A program made the translations under genes and the position numbers. The notes under the pieces are model-generated. The model saw nothing but the letters and a program-made list of their open reading frames with translations, was not told the DNA's origin and made no database searches. This document shows, piece by piece, positions 35,866 through 44,481 of a stretch of DNA of 58,423 nt; positions within the stretch are counted from its first letter, which is position 1, and every line of letters starts with the position of its first letter. This DNA is from Streptomyces cellulosae (GTDB lineage Bacteria > Actinomycetota > Actinomycetes > Streptomycetales > Streptomycetaceae), in the NCBI RefSeq assembly GCF_000721105.1, contig NZ_JOEV01000066.1, forward strand, positions 1-58,423. Direction: 5' to 3'.

Positions 35866-37362
35866 ATGAACCGCACACGCACGAACGACCGCTTCCCCCG
35901 CACCCGTAACGGCAGTGCCGACTCCGGAAGGGGTGGCAGCCGATTCGGCTCGTCGGCCCCGAGCCGTTCCGGCGGGCCGAGCCGTTCCGGCGGCTACGGC
36001 CGCCGTCCCGCCGCGATCCAGGGCGAGTTCGCCCTCCCCAAGACGATCACCCCCGCGCTTCCCGCCGTGGAGGGCTTCGCCGATCTCGACATGCCCGGGG
36101 AACTGCTGGCCGCGCTCGGCTCGCAGGGCGTGACCGCACCGTTCCCGATCCAGGCCGCGACCCTGCCGAACTCCCTCGCCGGCCGGGACGTACTGGGCCG
36201 TGGCCGCACCGGCTCCGGCAAGACCCTCGCCTTCGGGCTGGCGCTGCTGGCCCGTACGGCCGGGCAGCGCGCCGAGGCCAGGCAGCCGCTGGGGCTGATC
36301 CTCGTACCGACGCGTGAGCTGGCGCAGCAGGTCACCGACGCGCTCACCCCGTACGCACGCTCCCTGAGGCTGCGGCTGGCCACGGTGGTGGGCGGGATGT
36401 CGATCGGCAGGCAGGCGAGCGCGCTGCGCGGTGGCGCCGAGGTCGTCGTCGCCACACCGGGACGCCTCAAGGACCTCATCGACCGCGGCGACTGCCGGCT
36501 GAACCAGGTCTCCATCACCGTCCTCGACGAGGCCGACCAGATGGCCGACATGGGCTTCATGCCGCAGGTCACCGCCCTGCTCGACCAGGTCCGCCCCGAG
36601 GGCCAGCGCATGCTGTTCTCCGCCACCCTCGACCGCAACGTAGACCTGCTCGTGCGCCGCTACCTCACCGACCCGGTCGTGCACTCCGTCGACCCCTCGG
36701 CCGGCGCCGTCACGACGATGGAGCACCACGTGCTGCACGTCCACGGCGCCGACAAGCACACGGCCACCACCGAGATCGCCGCACGCGACGGCCGCGTGAT
36801 CATGTTCCTCGACACCAAGCACGCCGTCGACCGCCTCACCGAGCACCTCCTGAACAGCGGGGTACGGGCCGCCGCCCTGCACGGCGGGAAGTCGCAGCCG
36901 CAGCGCACCCGCACGCTGGCGCAGTTCAAGACCGGGCACGTCAACGTGCTGGTGGCGACCAATGTCGCGGCGCGTGGCATCCACGTCGACAACCTCGACC
37001 TCGTCGTCAACGTCGACCCGCCGACCGACCACAAGGACTACCTCCACCGCGGCGGCCGTACGGCCCGCGCCGGCGAGTCCGGCAGCGTCGTCACCCTGGT
37101 CACGCCGAACCAGCGCCGCGAGATGACCCGCCTCATGGCAGCGGCCGGCATTGTCCCGCAGACCACCCAGGTCCGCTCCGGTGAAGAGTCCCTGCACCGC
37201 ATCACCGGTGCCCAGACCCCCTCCGGCATCCCGGTCGTCATCACCGCACCGGTGGTCGAACGCCCCAAGAAGCGCGGCGCCACCTCACGCGGCCGACGCC
37301 GCCCCGCCTCGGCGGCCCGCCGCGCGCCCGTACGGCAGTCCGCCCCCGGCGCGGCGGCATAG
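35866..37362 (+). CDS. DEAD-box ATP-dependent RNA helicase, cold-shock linked
   Basis: 498 residues from ATG 35866, GAGGAAGG six bases upstream. A Ser/Gly/Arg-rich N-terminus leads into the helicase core with Q motif (TAPFPIQAATLP), I (RTGSGKT), Ia (PTRELA), Ib (TPGRL), II (DEAD), III (SAT), V (ATNVAARGI) and VI (HRGGRTARAGESG). The basic C-terminus (KKRGATSRGRRRPASAARR) likely binds RNA. It is paralogous to the helicase at 3175 but much shorter in the tail. Clustering with the Csp gene suggests a role in RNA remodelling in the cold. Confidence 0.95.
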   Translation: MNRTRTNDRFPRTRNGSADSGRGGSRFGSSAPSRSGGPSRSGGYGRRPAAIQGEFALPKTITPALPAVEGFADLDMPGELLAALGSQGVTAPFPIQAATLPNSLAGRDVLGRGRTGSGKTLAFGLALLARTAGQRAEARQPLGLILVPTRELAQQVTDALTPYARSLRLRLATVVGGMSIGRQASALRGGAEVVVATPGRLKDLIDRGDCRLNQVSITVLDEADQMADMGFMPQVTALLDQVRPEGQRMLFSATLDRNVDLLVRRYLTDPVVHSVDPSAGAVTTMEHHVLHVHGADKHTATTEIAARDGRVIMFLDTKHAVDRLTEHLLNSGVRAAALHGGKSQPQRTRTLAQFKTGHVNVLVATNVAARGIHVDNLDLVVNVDPPTDHKDYLHRGGRTARAGESGSVVTLVTPNQRREMTRLMAAAGIVPQTTQVRSGEESLHRITGAQTPSGIPVVITAPVVERPKKRGATSRGRRRPASAARRAPVRQSAPGAAA

Positions 37363-37427
37363 AACGTTCGCGGCGGCACAACACCTTCATGATCAGGAAG
37401 CTGAGCCATCTCCGCAGGAGGCATCCA

Positions 37428-37835
37428 TTGACGCTGGTGCAGACGCAGACCCGCGTGACGAGCGCCGACCCCGTGCACAGCACGGTGGCCGACGTCATCG
37501 ACGCGGCCGGGCCGCAGGTCTGGTTCGACATGACCGTCGAGGTGGCGCTGTCCGTCATGGCCGCCGCCCGTGCCGGTCATCTGGTCGTCTGTGACGAGGA
37601 CGGCCTGTGCGTCGGCATGGTCACCCTGGCTCGGCTCACCGCCGTCCGGGACAGCTCCGGATACACGGACCGGATACGCCTGCGTGACATCGCCGACCGC
37701 ATCGGGTCCTTCGCCTCGCCGCCGGCCACCAGGGCCGAAACCGAGGACGCGATGCCCTGTGGGCGGCTCGGGCCGCTGCCCGTGGTCGACGACGAACACG
37801 GCAGCACCCTGGGCGTCCTCGCGCTCTCCCGCTGA
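37428..37835 (+). CDS. CBS-domain protein
   Basis: 135 residues from TTG 37428, preferred over ATG 37389 because AGGAGG lies six bases before it. VADVIDAAGPQVWFDMTVEVALSVMAAARAGHLVVCDEDG and LPVVDDEHGSTLGVLALS form a pair of CBS motifs (one Bateman module) that usually bind adenosyl ligands. It has no attached catalytic domain. Position just downstream of the helicase suggests a sensor within the cold-shock block; ligand and partner are unknown. Confidence 0.8.
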   Translation: MTLVQTQTRVTSADPVHSTVADVIDAAGPQVWFDMTVEVALSVMAAARAGHLVVCDEDGLCVGMVTLARLTAVRDSSGYTDRIRLRDIADRIGSFASPPATRAETEDAMPCGRLGPLPVVDDEHGSTLGVLALSR

Positions 37836-37883
37836 ACCGCTGCACCGCGGTCGGTTCCGTCCCTTCTTCTCCCGTGAGGCATC

Positions 37884-38201
37884 ATGCGCTGTGTCATCGC
37901 CCGCTTCCCGTTCGAGCTGACCAAGAGCGGCGTGCTGGAATCCATGAAGGGCATCAAGCCCGAGCCGGTCACCGGCGAGTCCGTGATCATCGGACGACGG
38001 CACTACCCCGTCAAGCAGGTCGGCCAGGTCGTCACCCGCCAGGACCGCCGCGATTTCAGCGCCGGCGAGGTCCTCCGGGCCATGGCCCGGCTCGGCTTCA
38101 CCTGTCGGACCCTCCCCAAGACCGCACCCGGGCCCGTCGAAAGCATCGAAACCCCGTTCCAGCGGGCTTCCGTCATGCTCGGTATCCCCCTGCCCGTCTG
38201 A
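37884..38201 (+). CDS. Conserved small protein of the cold-shock block
   Basis: 105 residues from ATG 37884. MRCVIARFPFELTKSGVLESMKGIKPEPVTGESVIIGRRHYPVKQVGQVVTRQD is strongly protein-like, with an alternating alpha/beta pattern. I recall similar proteins beside DEAD-box and Csp genes in other Streptomyces, but no function is known to me. A DNA- or RNA-binding role would fit its basic character. It ends 13 bp before an exceptionally long hairpin. Confidence 0.8.
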   Translation: MRCVIARFPFELTKSGVLESMKGIKPEPVTGESVIIGRRHYPVKQVGQVVTRQDRRDFSAGEVLRAMARLGFTCRTLPKTAPGPVESIETPFQRASVMLGIPLPV

Positions 38202-38213
38202 CCGACGGGACCG

Positions 38214-38283
38214 GCACGAGCGGACAGCAGTGAGGGCCCTACCAGCACATGCTGGTAGGGCCCTCACTGCTGTCCGCTCGTGC
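38214..38283. terminator. 33-bp perfect inverted repeat, probable bidirectional terminator
   Basis: Arms at 38214-38246 and 38251-38283 are perfectly complementary over 33 bp with a 4-nt ACAT loop, much longer than other terminators in the window. It follows the small protein gene at once and has no U-tract. Confidence 0.75.
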
Positions 38284-38838
38284 GGTGCCGCAGACGACCC
38301 TGTCGGCGGTCGGCGGCTTCTCGGCAATACCTCTTCACCGAGCCCACCAAAATCTGTGCTCGCTGGAGTAGACATTGAGTCCTCTCGCGATTATGGTTTC
38401 TGACGTAGTCGAGATCGAGGGAGCCCGGCAGACACGAACTGCCGGGCAGCAGTACACGCATGACGGTTCGGTGGTGGAGTGTCGAAGCCAGGTTGTCGCA
38501 GTACGGCGACGGGACTGACGACCGGACCGGGTGGCCCGCAGTGGTCAGGGGCCGCCGTGAGCAGGACCGCGGTTGACGCGGTCGCAGTACCAGCACCACC
38601 AGCAGTACGCAGTTCCCGTTTGGCAAGTGATGGTTCAGAGGGACGAACGGAGGAGTCGAGCGCCATCAGGATCGCCCGGGCGGAAGAAGTGAGCCCGGGT
38701 ACCGCAGGACATCGATAGGCAGGTGGTCTCCGGTCACGCATCCGCGATCCCCGCACCCCCGTCGGCGTATCAGACGGCTGTGCGGAAACAGAGGGCCGGT
38801 GCAGTACTAGGGCCGGCAGATGGTGTTGCAGTTCCTTC
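38284..38838. other. Long leader/intergenic region before the MerR-like gene
   Basis: About 555 bp. A TACTAG element at 38805 and GTTGCAGTT at 38825 echo the cold-shock leader. The only candidate gene is the 53-codon frame at 38557-38718. A minus-strand frame over 38391-38861 also looks partly protein-like, so the region may hold a decayed gene. Confidence 0.4.
38557..38718 (+). CDS. Possible small protein upstream of merR-like gene
   Basis: 53 codons from GTG 38557 with AGGGG five bases upstream. Composition (Ala/Ser/Arg/Glu) is compatible with a small protein but also with chance in high-GC DNA, and an overlapping minus frame competes. No family recognised; low confidence. Confidence 0.2.
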   Translation: MSRTAVDAVAVPAPPAVRSSRLASDGSEGRTEESSAIRIARAEEVSPGTAGHR

Positions 38839-38870
38839 GGGGCCCTGGTGCCGTACGGCACCAGGGCCCC
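38839..38870 (+). promoter_or_regulatory. Hairpin 34 bp upstream of the MerR-like start
   Basis: A perfect 14-bp stem, GGGGCCCTGGTGCC with GGCACCAGGGCCCC, around GTAC. It lies between a Csp-like leader element and the gene, so it is more likely an attenuator than a terminator of an upstream gene. Confidence 0.55.
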
Positions 38871-38903
38871 TCTACGCGTCTACCCGTTCCACAGAGAGGT
38901 GAG

Positions 38904-39242
38904 ATGACAGCAGACGAGTCGCTGGGCCGTCTCGACGACGACGACTACCCCGCTTACACGATGGGCCGGGCCGCCGAACTGCTCGGTACCACTCCCGGCT
39001 TCCTCCGCGCCATCGGTGAAGCACGACTGATCACACCACTGCGCTCCGAGGGCGGACACCGCCGCTACTCCCGTTACCAACTGCGCATCGCGGCCCGCGC
39101 GCGTGAACTCGTGGACCAGGGCACCCCTGTCGAGGCCGCCTGCCGGATCATCATCCTCGAAGACCAGCTCGAAGAAGCCCGGCGCATCAACGCCGAATAC
39201 CGTCGTGCCGACGGATCGGCCCGGCCGTCCGCTGCGGCCTGA
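38904..39242 (+). CDS. MerR-like helix-turn-helix regulator
   Basis: 112 residues from ATG 38904, AGAGGTGAG upstream. YTMGRAAELLGTTPGFLRAIGEARLITPLRSEGGHRRYSRYQLRIA is a MerR-type winged helix, followed by a coiled segment (IIILEDQLEEARRINAEYRR) but no ligand domain. Such small MerR-like proteins accompany Csp and DEAD-box genes in Streptomyces. It may regulate the block. A strong terminator follows. Confidence 0.88.
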   Translation: MTADESLGRLDDDDYPAYTMGRAAELLGTTPGFLRAIGEARLITPLRSEGGHRRYSRYQLRIAARARELVDQGTPVEAACRIIILEDQLEEARRINAEYRRADGSARPSAAA

Positions 39243-39284
39243 GGTGAGCGTGCCCGCCGGTGTCGGCGGGCACGCTCACCTTTT
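39243..39284 (+). terminator. Rho-independent terminator of the MerR-like gene
   Basis: GGTGAGCGTGCCCGCCG and its exact complement flank a GTGT loop (17-bp stem), followed by TTTT. Confidence 0.9.
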
Positions 39285-39362
39285 CCGTGGCCGGCTCCGC
39301 AGCCGACGATCGGGCCGCGAGTGCGGCGAGGGCACGGCGCCGCAGGGGTGAATGCGCCTGCT

Positions 39363-40145
39363 TCAGTACGCGGCGAGGGAGACGGCGATGTAGTGCGCGG
39401 TGAAGGCCGCCACCGTCAGGGCGTGGAACACCTCGTGGAAGCCGAACCAGCGGGGCGAGGGGTCGGGGCGTTGGACGGCGTAGACCACCGCGCCCGCGCT
39501 GTAGAGGAGACCGCCGGTTACCACCAAGGTGACTACAGCCGCACCGCCGGTGTGCAGGAAGTCGGACAGGTAACGCACCGGTGCCCACCCCAGGGCCAGG
39601 TAGCAGGGGGTGTACAGCCAGCGGGGAGCTTGGACCCACAGGACGCGGAAGGAGATGCCGGCCAGCGCCCCCGTCCATACGACCCACAGCAGCAGGGTTC
39701 GCTGCTCACGGGGGAGGAGGAGCACGGCCAGAGGGGTGCAGGTGCCGGCGATGATCAGGAAGATGTTGGCGTGGTCGAGGCGACGCAGAACGGCCTCGCC
39801 CAGTGGCCCCCAGGTGCCCAGGTGGTAGATGGCGCTCGTCCCGAACAGCAGCCAGGCGGTGACGGAGTACACGGTGCAGGCCAGGACCGCCTGCTCGGTC
39901 CGGGCCAGGCAGATCAGGACGATGCCCGCGCTCAGCGAGGCGGGGACCATCGCGGCGTGGAGCCAGCCACGCAGCTTCGGCTTGACCGGCTCGACCAGGT
40001 CGGCCGCCCACTCGGCCAGGTCGGCACCAGGGTGAGACGTCTCTCCGGCATGATCACGGTGTGATCCGCCGGGACGACCGGCTACGGCGTCCCCGGGCAC
40101 AACGTCCCGTCGTGTCCCGGACTTCCGGGCATCATCGGCAACCAT
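39363..40145 (-). CDS. trhA: Hemolysin III (TrhA/YqfA, PAQR-related) family membrane protein
   Basis: 260 residues from ATG 40145. After a charged cytosolic N-terminus there are about seven membrane helices. Family marks are GWLHAAMVPASL, SAIYHLGTWGP, RRLDHANIFLIIAGTCTPLA and FGFHEVFHALTVAAFTAHY, which contain the conserved Ser, Asp and three His that bind zinc in PAQR-type hydrolases. Bacterial members regulate membrane homeostasis. It stands alone on the minus strand and converges with the MerR-like gene. Confidence 0.9.
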   Translation of the reverse strand: MVADDARKSGTRRDVVPGDAVAGRPGGSHRDHAGETSHPGADLAEWAADLVEPVKPKLRGWLHAAMVPASLSAGIVLICLARTEQAVLACTVYSVTAWLLFGTSAIYHLGTWGPLGEAVLRRLDHANIFLIIAGTCTPLAVLLLPREQRTLLLWVVWTGALAGISFRVLWVQAPRWLYTPCYLALGWAPVRYLSDFLHTGGAAVVTLVVTGGLLYSAGAVVYAVQRPDPSPRWFGFHEVFHALTVAAFTAHYIAVSLAAY

Positions 40146-40658
40146 TCGATCATGCTAAGAGCCGGGGGGAGCGGGCCGCCGACCGGGCCGGGCGCCGTCG
40201 CCCCGCCCGGCCCCTCCCGGTCGGGCGCCTCCGTGACAGCGTTCCCCAAGGTGGGTCTCGTACCGCCGAACCGGCGTCACCGGACGGGCTGTTCTGGCCA
40301 CCGGGAGAGCGCAGGCGTCGGCGATCTGCGACCGGCCATCGCGGCTCGCGTCGGCGCCCGGGCCTGCGGAAGCCGCGCCTGTCTTCACCCCGGACACCGG
40401 AAAGCGACGCCGCCCGGGGCTGCGGCGGACGGGGTGCGTTGCTCTCGGCGTGCGCCCCCCGGCGGCTCCGAGACGTTGACCACAGTCGGCAACCTCGCGG
40501 TGGCCCGGGGTACTCGGACTTCGAGGCAGACGACAGGAGATGACGCAGGCACCGCGTGGACGGTTGCCGTTCGGCAACTGTGGCCGCAGGGCGAGAAAGT
40601 GGAGGTCGGGCGTGTGCAGGGAAGGGTCTGGAATGTTCCGGTGGGCGGAGGAGTCCGC
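40146..40658. other. Gap between trhA-like and MarR genes
   Basis: About 510 bp. Several frames are open on both strands but none has a recognisable product or a convincing start, so I see only the trhA promoter region and possibly decayed sequence. Confidence 0.45.
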
Positions 40659-41153
40659 TCAGGCGGTCCGGCTGCCGGAGTCCCCGGAGTCCTGGGCGGC
40701 GTCGTGTATCCGTGCCGCCGCCGCGTCGCAGAACGCCTCCAGCCCCTGCAGCAGCGTGCTCCGCTTGCCCGCGGGCATCTGGTCGAGCACCGCCCGGAGC
40801 TCCCTCTCCCTGCGGACGCGCAGGTCGGCGAGGAAGGCGCGGCCCCGGCCGCTGATGTGCAGCCGTACCTCACGCCGGTCGTTCGGGCTCACCACGCGTT
40901 CGACGAAGCCGGCGGCCTGGAGGCGGTCGCAGAGCCGGCTGGTCGACGGGGGCGTGGAGGCGAGGCTGTCCGCGAGGGTACGCAGGTTGATGCCCTCCTG
41001 GTGCTCGAGTATGAGCAGCACGCGCAGCTGGGACGCGGAGGCGGGGGCCGTCGAGGCGCGGCCCCACAGGACCTCCAGCAGCTCCGCGGCCGTGGAGGTC
41101 ACGCGTGCGACTTCGTCTGGCTCGGGGCGGGGGCCGAAGGAAGTCACAGTCAC
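40659..41153 (-). CDS. MarR-family transcriptional regulator
   Basis: 164 residues from ATG 41153. SQLRVLLILEHQEGINLRTLADSLASTPPSTSRLCDRLQAAGFVERVVSPNDRREVRLHISGRG is the MarR winged helix with its beta-hairpin wing (SPNDRREV), flanked by dimerisation helices. The ligand is unknown. It is divergent from the SpoIIE-type phosphatase gene, which it may control, and separate from the riboflavin-linked MarR at 45288. Confidence 0.9.
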   Translation of the reverse strand: MTVTSFGPRPEPDEVARVTSTAAELLEVLWGRASTAPASASQLRVLLILEHQEGINLRTLADSLASTPPSTSRLCDRLQAAGFVERVVSPNDRREVRLHISGRGRAFLADLRVRRERELRAVLDQMPAGKRSTLLQGLEAFCDAAAARIHDAAQDSGDSGSRTA

Positions 41154-41295
41154 ACTCTCGCAGGTGCCGGGATGGCCGTCAGCGTACTAGGCGTGCGGAC
41201 GGGCCACGGAGGGACGGGATGACCGGCACTGCCGCCTGAGTCGTCCGCGTCCGTCGGGTGGGCAGGACCTGCGATCGTCCGGCTAAGGAATTGGT

Positions 41296-42468
41296 GTGTT
41301 TACCGACGTGAACAGATTTGTCGCCGTTGAGCGCGCTCTGCGCACAGCGGCACCCCACGAGCTGCTCGACGCGGTCCGTCGTGTGCTGACGGAACAGTAC
41401 GCGGCGGACTCCGTCGAGCTCTTCATGGCCGACTACGGCCTGACGGTGCTGCAGCCGGTGTCCGTGCTGCCGCACACGCTGGAACCGTTGTCGGTGCACA
41501 ACAGCCCGGCGGGCCGCGCCTTCGGTGCCCAGGAGCCGTTCGTCGAGGGGTGCGCGGACGGCCTGGTGCGCGTCCATCTGCCGGTCACCGTGCGCGGGGA
41601 CCGGCTCGGCGTCCTGTCGGTGACCCTGCCAGACGGGGATGACGCCCGCGGCTGCCTGGCCGAACTCGCGGACGTCGCGGAGGTGTTGGGGCACGAGGTG
41701 GTGGTGGCCGAGCGGGACACGGACCTCTATCTGCAGGCACGCCGCAAGGACCGGCTGACCCTGGCCGCGGAGATGCAGTGGCAGCTGCTGCCGGGCCGTT
41801 CCTGCGCGCGTCCGGAGTACGAGCTGGGGGCGCAGCTGGAACCGGCGTACGCGATCTTCGGCGACACCTTCGACTGGTCGGCGACCGCCGACCGGCTCAT
41901 GCTGTACGTCTCCAACGGCATGGGTGAGGGAACAGAGGCGTCCCTGCTGACGAACCTGGCCATCAACGCCCTGCGCAACGCGCGGCGGGCCGGTATCCCC
42001 ATCGCCGACCAGGCGGCCCTGGCCGACCAGGCGGTCTACGCCCATTACCGGGGCCGCTGCTATCTGTCCGTGCTCATGTTCGACTTCGATCTGGCGACCG
42101 GGCGGGCCCAGGTGGTGGACGCAGGATCCCCGCAGATGCTGCGGCTGCGGGGCGGCACGGTCGAGCGCGTCGACCTCGAGGCGCAGCTGCCCCTCGGCAT
42201 GTTCGAGGAGACCGACTACGTGGCCCAGGAGTTCCAGGTCGAGCCCGGCGACCGGCTCGTCTTCGTCAGCGACGGGGTGTACGCGGTCGCGTCCCCCGGC
42301 GGGGAGGCGTACGGGGACGCCGCACTGGCCCGGGCGATCCTGGCCACGCGGCTGCTGCCCGCCGCCGAGGTGCCGAGGGCGATCCTGCGCGAGCTGACCG
42401 GCCACCGCGGTCGTCCCGTTCCGGACGACGACGCCCTGCTGGTGTGCCTGGACTGGCGCGGGCGGTGA
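41296..42468 (+). CDS. GAF-like plus SpoIIE/PP2C-type serine phosphatase
   Basis: 390 residues from GTG 41296, AAGGAA five bases upstream. Residues 1-135 form a GAF-like sensor; residues 150-390 a SpoIIE/RsbU phosphatase with AEMQWQLLPG, FGDTFDW, FVSDGVYAV and DDDALLV. The second metal motif reads SNGMGEG, with Asn where most family members have Asp (GDVMGHG), a change I believe is usual in this Streptomyces subfamily but which may weaken metal binding. It should dephosphorylate an anti-sigma antagonist in a stress or differentiation pathway. The RsbT-like kinase gene follows. Confidence 0.88.
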   Translation: MFTDVNRFVAVERALRTAAPHELLDAVRRVLTEQYAADSVELFMADYGLTVLQPVSVLPHTLEPLSVHNSPAGRAFGAQEPFVEGCADGLVRVHLPVTVRGDRLGVLSVTLPDGDDARGCLAELADVAEVLGHEVVVAERDTDLYLQARRKDRLTLAAEMQWQLLPGRSCARPEYELGAQLEPAYAIFGDTFDWSATADRLMLYVSNGMGEGTEASLLTNLAINALRNARRAGIPIADQAALADQAVYAHYRGRCYLSVLMFDFDLATGRAQVVDAGSPQMLRLRGGTVERVDLEAQLPLGMFEETDYVAQEFQVEPGDRLVFVSDGVYAVASPGGEAYGDAALARAILATRLLPAAEVPRAILRELTGHRGRPVPDDDALLVCLDWRGR

Positions 42469-42673
42469 CCGTGAGGGTGAGGGTGAGGCGCGGCGGCGGT
42501 CGGGATTTCCCGGTCGTGTGTTGTTTGCGTCGTACGCCAGCAGCTAATGTTTGTCATACGGCAACTATTGGCGCTGTCGGCTGATCGCCTGCCGCCCGGT
42601 GGCGACCCCGCGCGGGAACTGCCCGCCCGGACCACCTCGACCGCCCCCGTTCCGCGGGAGAGCCGGAGGGCAC

Positions 42674-43183
42674 GTGACCCATGCCTCGCACCACCCCACT
42701 GTCGCCTCGCACCACCCCACGGTCGATTCGCACCACCCCATGGTCGATTCGCACCCTCCCGCCGTGACGAGCCTTCCGATCGGCTCGGACGCGGACCTGG
42801 CCTGGGTGCGGCAGCGGGTACGGCAGACCGCGGCCGAGCTGGGATTCGGGCTGGTGCAACAGACCAAGCTGGTCACCGCCGCCAGCGAACTGGCCCGCAA
42901 CACCCTTGTCCACGGCGGCGGCGGCCACATGGAGATCACCCCGCTGGGCGACGGGCACGCCCCCGGACTGCGGCTGACCTTCGCCGACTGCGGCCCGGGG
43001 ATCCGCGACGTCGACCTGGCGATGACCGACGGCTACACCACCGGGATCGGTCTGGGACGCGGCCTGAGCGGAACCAGACGGCTGGTCAACGAGTTCAGCA
43101 TCGACAGCCGCCCCGGCCAGGGCACCACCGTCACCGTCACCGCCTGGGTCACCGGCCTGCCGTCACCTCGGGGGGCGGGGTGA
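42674..43183 (+). CDS. RsbT-like switch kinase/anti-sigma ATPase
   Basis: 169 residues from GTG 42674 with GGAGGG upstream. The N-terminal 30 residues are four His-rich heptads encoded by a 21-bp repeat. The rest is a GHKL ATPase: VRQTAAELGFGLVQQTKLVTAASELARNTLVHGGGG (N box), FADCGPGIRD (G1) and GIGLGRGLSGTRRLVN (G2), closest to RsbT-type proteins. With the SpoIIE phosphatase upstream it forms a partner-switch pair, although the RsbR/RsbS stressosome partners are absent here. Confidence 0.85.
   Translation: MTHASHHPTVASHHPTVDSHHPMVDSHPPAVTSLPIGSDADLAWVRQRVRQTAAELGFGLVQQTKLVTAASELARNTLVHGGGGHMEITPLGDGHAPGLRLTFADCGPGIRDVDLAMTDGYTTGIGLGRGLSGTRRLVNEFSIDSRPGQGTTVTVTAWVTGLPSPRGAG
42684..42767 (+). 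repeat. Four 21-bp tandem repeats inside the RsbT-like gene
   Basis: Units start at 42684, 42705, 42726 and 42747. The first three differ at only a few bases; the fourth diverges after CACC. They encode (A/D)SHHP(T/M)V heptads. Confidence 0.9.
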
Positions 43184-43289
43184 GCCTGCCCTCGGGATCA
43201 TGAAGACCCTCCGGGGGTGTAGCCCGCTCCACCCCTGCCCGGGTGTCTCCTCCCGCGACCCCGACCAGGGAATCATCTAGCGTTGCCGC

Positions 43290-44444
43290 ATGTGGAAAAC
43301 GGTGCGGCGTGCTGCGTGGGCCACGGTGCACCTGGTCGTGGCTGTGGCGATGGCGTTCGGCGTGTGGCTCTTCATCACCGTGCTGCTGATCACCGCCACC
43401 GGCGCGGCCGTGGTCGTCGGTGTCTGGATGGTGCCCGAGACGGTGCTGCTGATCCGGCGGATCGCCGGGGCCAAGCGGCAGTTGACGGCATCGTGGACCG
43501 GGCGGACGGTTCCGGAGGCGTACCAGCGTCTCGACGGGACCCTGCGGGAGCGGCTGCGGACCGCCGTACGGGATCCCGGCACCCGCACCGATCTGCGCTG
43601 GATGCTCGCCTACTACGTCTACGGCGCTCTCCTCTTCCTCGCGCTGCCGCTGTGGCCCCTCGCGCTGGTCGTCGACGGGGTGGGGTGCGCACTGCTGCGG
43701 CGGCGGGCGGTCGTGCTGCCGTTGATCGTCGGGCTCGCCGACACGGAGGCCCGGTGGTCGACCGCGCTGCTCATGCCCTCCCCGCAGGCCCGGCTGGCCG
43801 CGCGGGTCGAGGAGCTGAAGGAGACCCGGGCCGACGCGATCGCCGCGCACGGAGCCGAACTGCGCCGTATCGAGCGGGACCTGCACGACGGCGCGCAGGC
43901 CCGGCTGGTCGCGCTGTCGATGCGCATCGGGCTCGCCAAGCGCGCCTACGACCATGATCCCGAGGCCGCGCGCAAGCTGCTGGACGACGCCCAGGACCAG
44001 GCCGAGGAGGCGCTGACCGAGCTGCGGCAGGTGGTGCGCGGCATCCACCCGCCGATCCTCACCGACCGCGGACTGGCCGGCGCAGTCCGCGCGCTGGCCG
44101 CCGGCAGCGGGCTCGCGGTGACCGTGGACGACGGCGGACTGGACGAGGGCGTACGGGCGCCCGCGGCCGTGGAGGCCGCCGCCTACTTCGTGGTCGCCGA
44201 GGCGCTGACCAACGCCGCCAAGTACAGCGGGTCACCGCGGGCCGAGGTGCGCCTCGCCCGGACCCGGCGGGGCCTGTCGGTACGGGTGGGGGACGAGGGC
44301 CGGGGCGGTGCCGACGAGAGCGGCGACGGTTCCGGAATCCTCGGCATGCGACGGCGGGTGGCCGCGCTCGACGGGACGGTCGAGGTGACCAGCCCTGTCG
44401 GCGGCGGCACCGTGGTCCAGGTCGAGTTGCCGTGCGTGTGGTGA
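43290..44444 (+). CDS. Orphan NarL-type sensor histidine kinase
   Basis: 384 residues from ATG 43290. Two hydrophobic segments near residues 15-50 and a further pair at about 108-145 anchor it in the membrane. The kinase core is the HisKA_3 type: RIERDLHDGAQARLVALSM contains the phosphoacceptor His, followed by a HATPase with EALTNAAKYS (N box), VGDEGRGGAD (G1) and GSGILGMRRRV (G2). A TAGCGT -10 lies six bases before the ATG, so it may be leaderless. No response regulator gene lies next to it, so its partner is elsewhere. Confidence 0.9.
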   Translation: MWKTVRRAAWATVHLVVAVAMAFGVWLFITVLLITATGAAVVVGVWMVPETVLLIRRIAGAKRQLTASWTGRTVPEAYQRLDGTLRERLRTAVRDPGTRTDLRWMLAYYVYGALLFLALPLWPLALVVDGVGCALLRRRAVVLPLIVGLADTEARWSTALLMPSPQARLAARVEELKETRADAIAAHGAELRRIERDLHDGAQARLVALSMRIGLAKRAYDHDPEAARKLLDDAQDQAEEALTELRQVVRGIHPPILTDRGLAGAVRALAAGSGLAVTVDDGGLDEGVRAPAAVEAAAYFVVAEALTNAAKYSGSPRAEVRLARTRRGLSVRVGDEGRGGADESGDGSGILGMRRRVAALDGTVEVTSPVGGGTVVQVELPCVW

Positions 44445-44481
44445 TCGCCGGGCGGTGAGGGGCCGGGGGCGGCGGGCGTGG

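Noticed and set aside
40155..40577. Hypothetical gene between the hemolysin III and MarR genes
   Set aside because: Frames on both strands are Arg/Pro/Gly-rich without a ribosome binding site or family resemblance.
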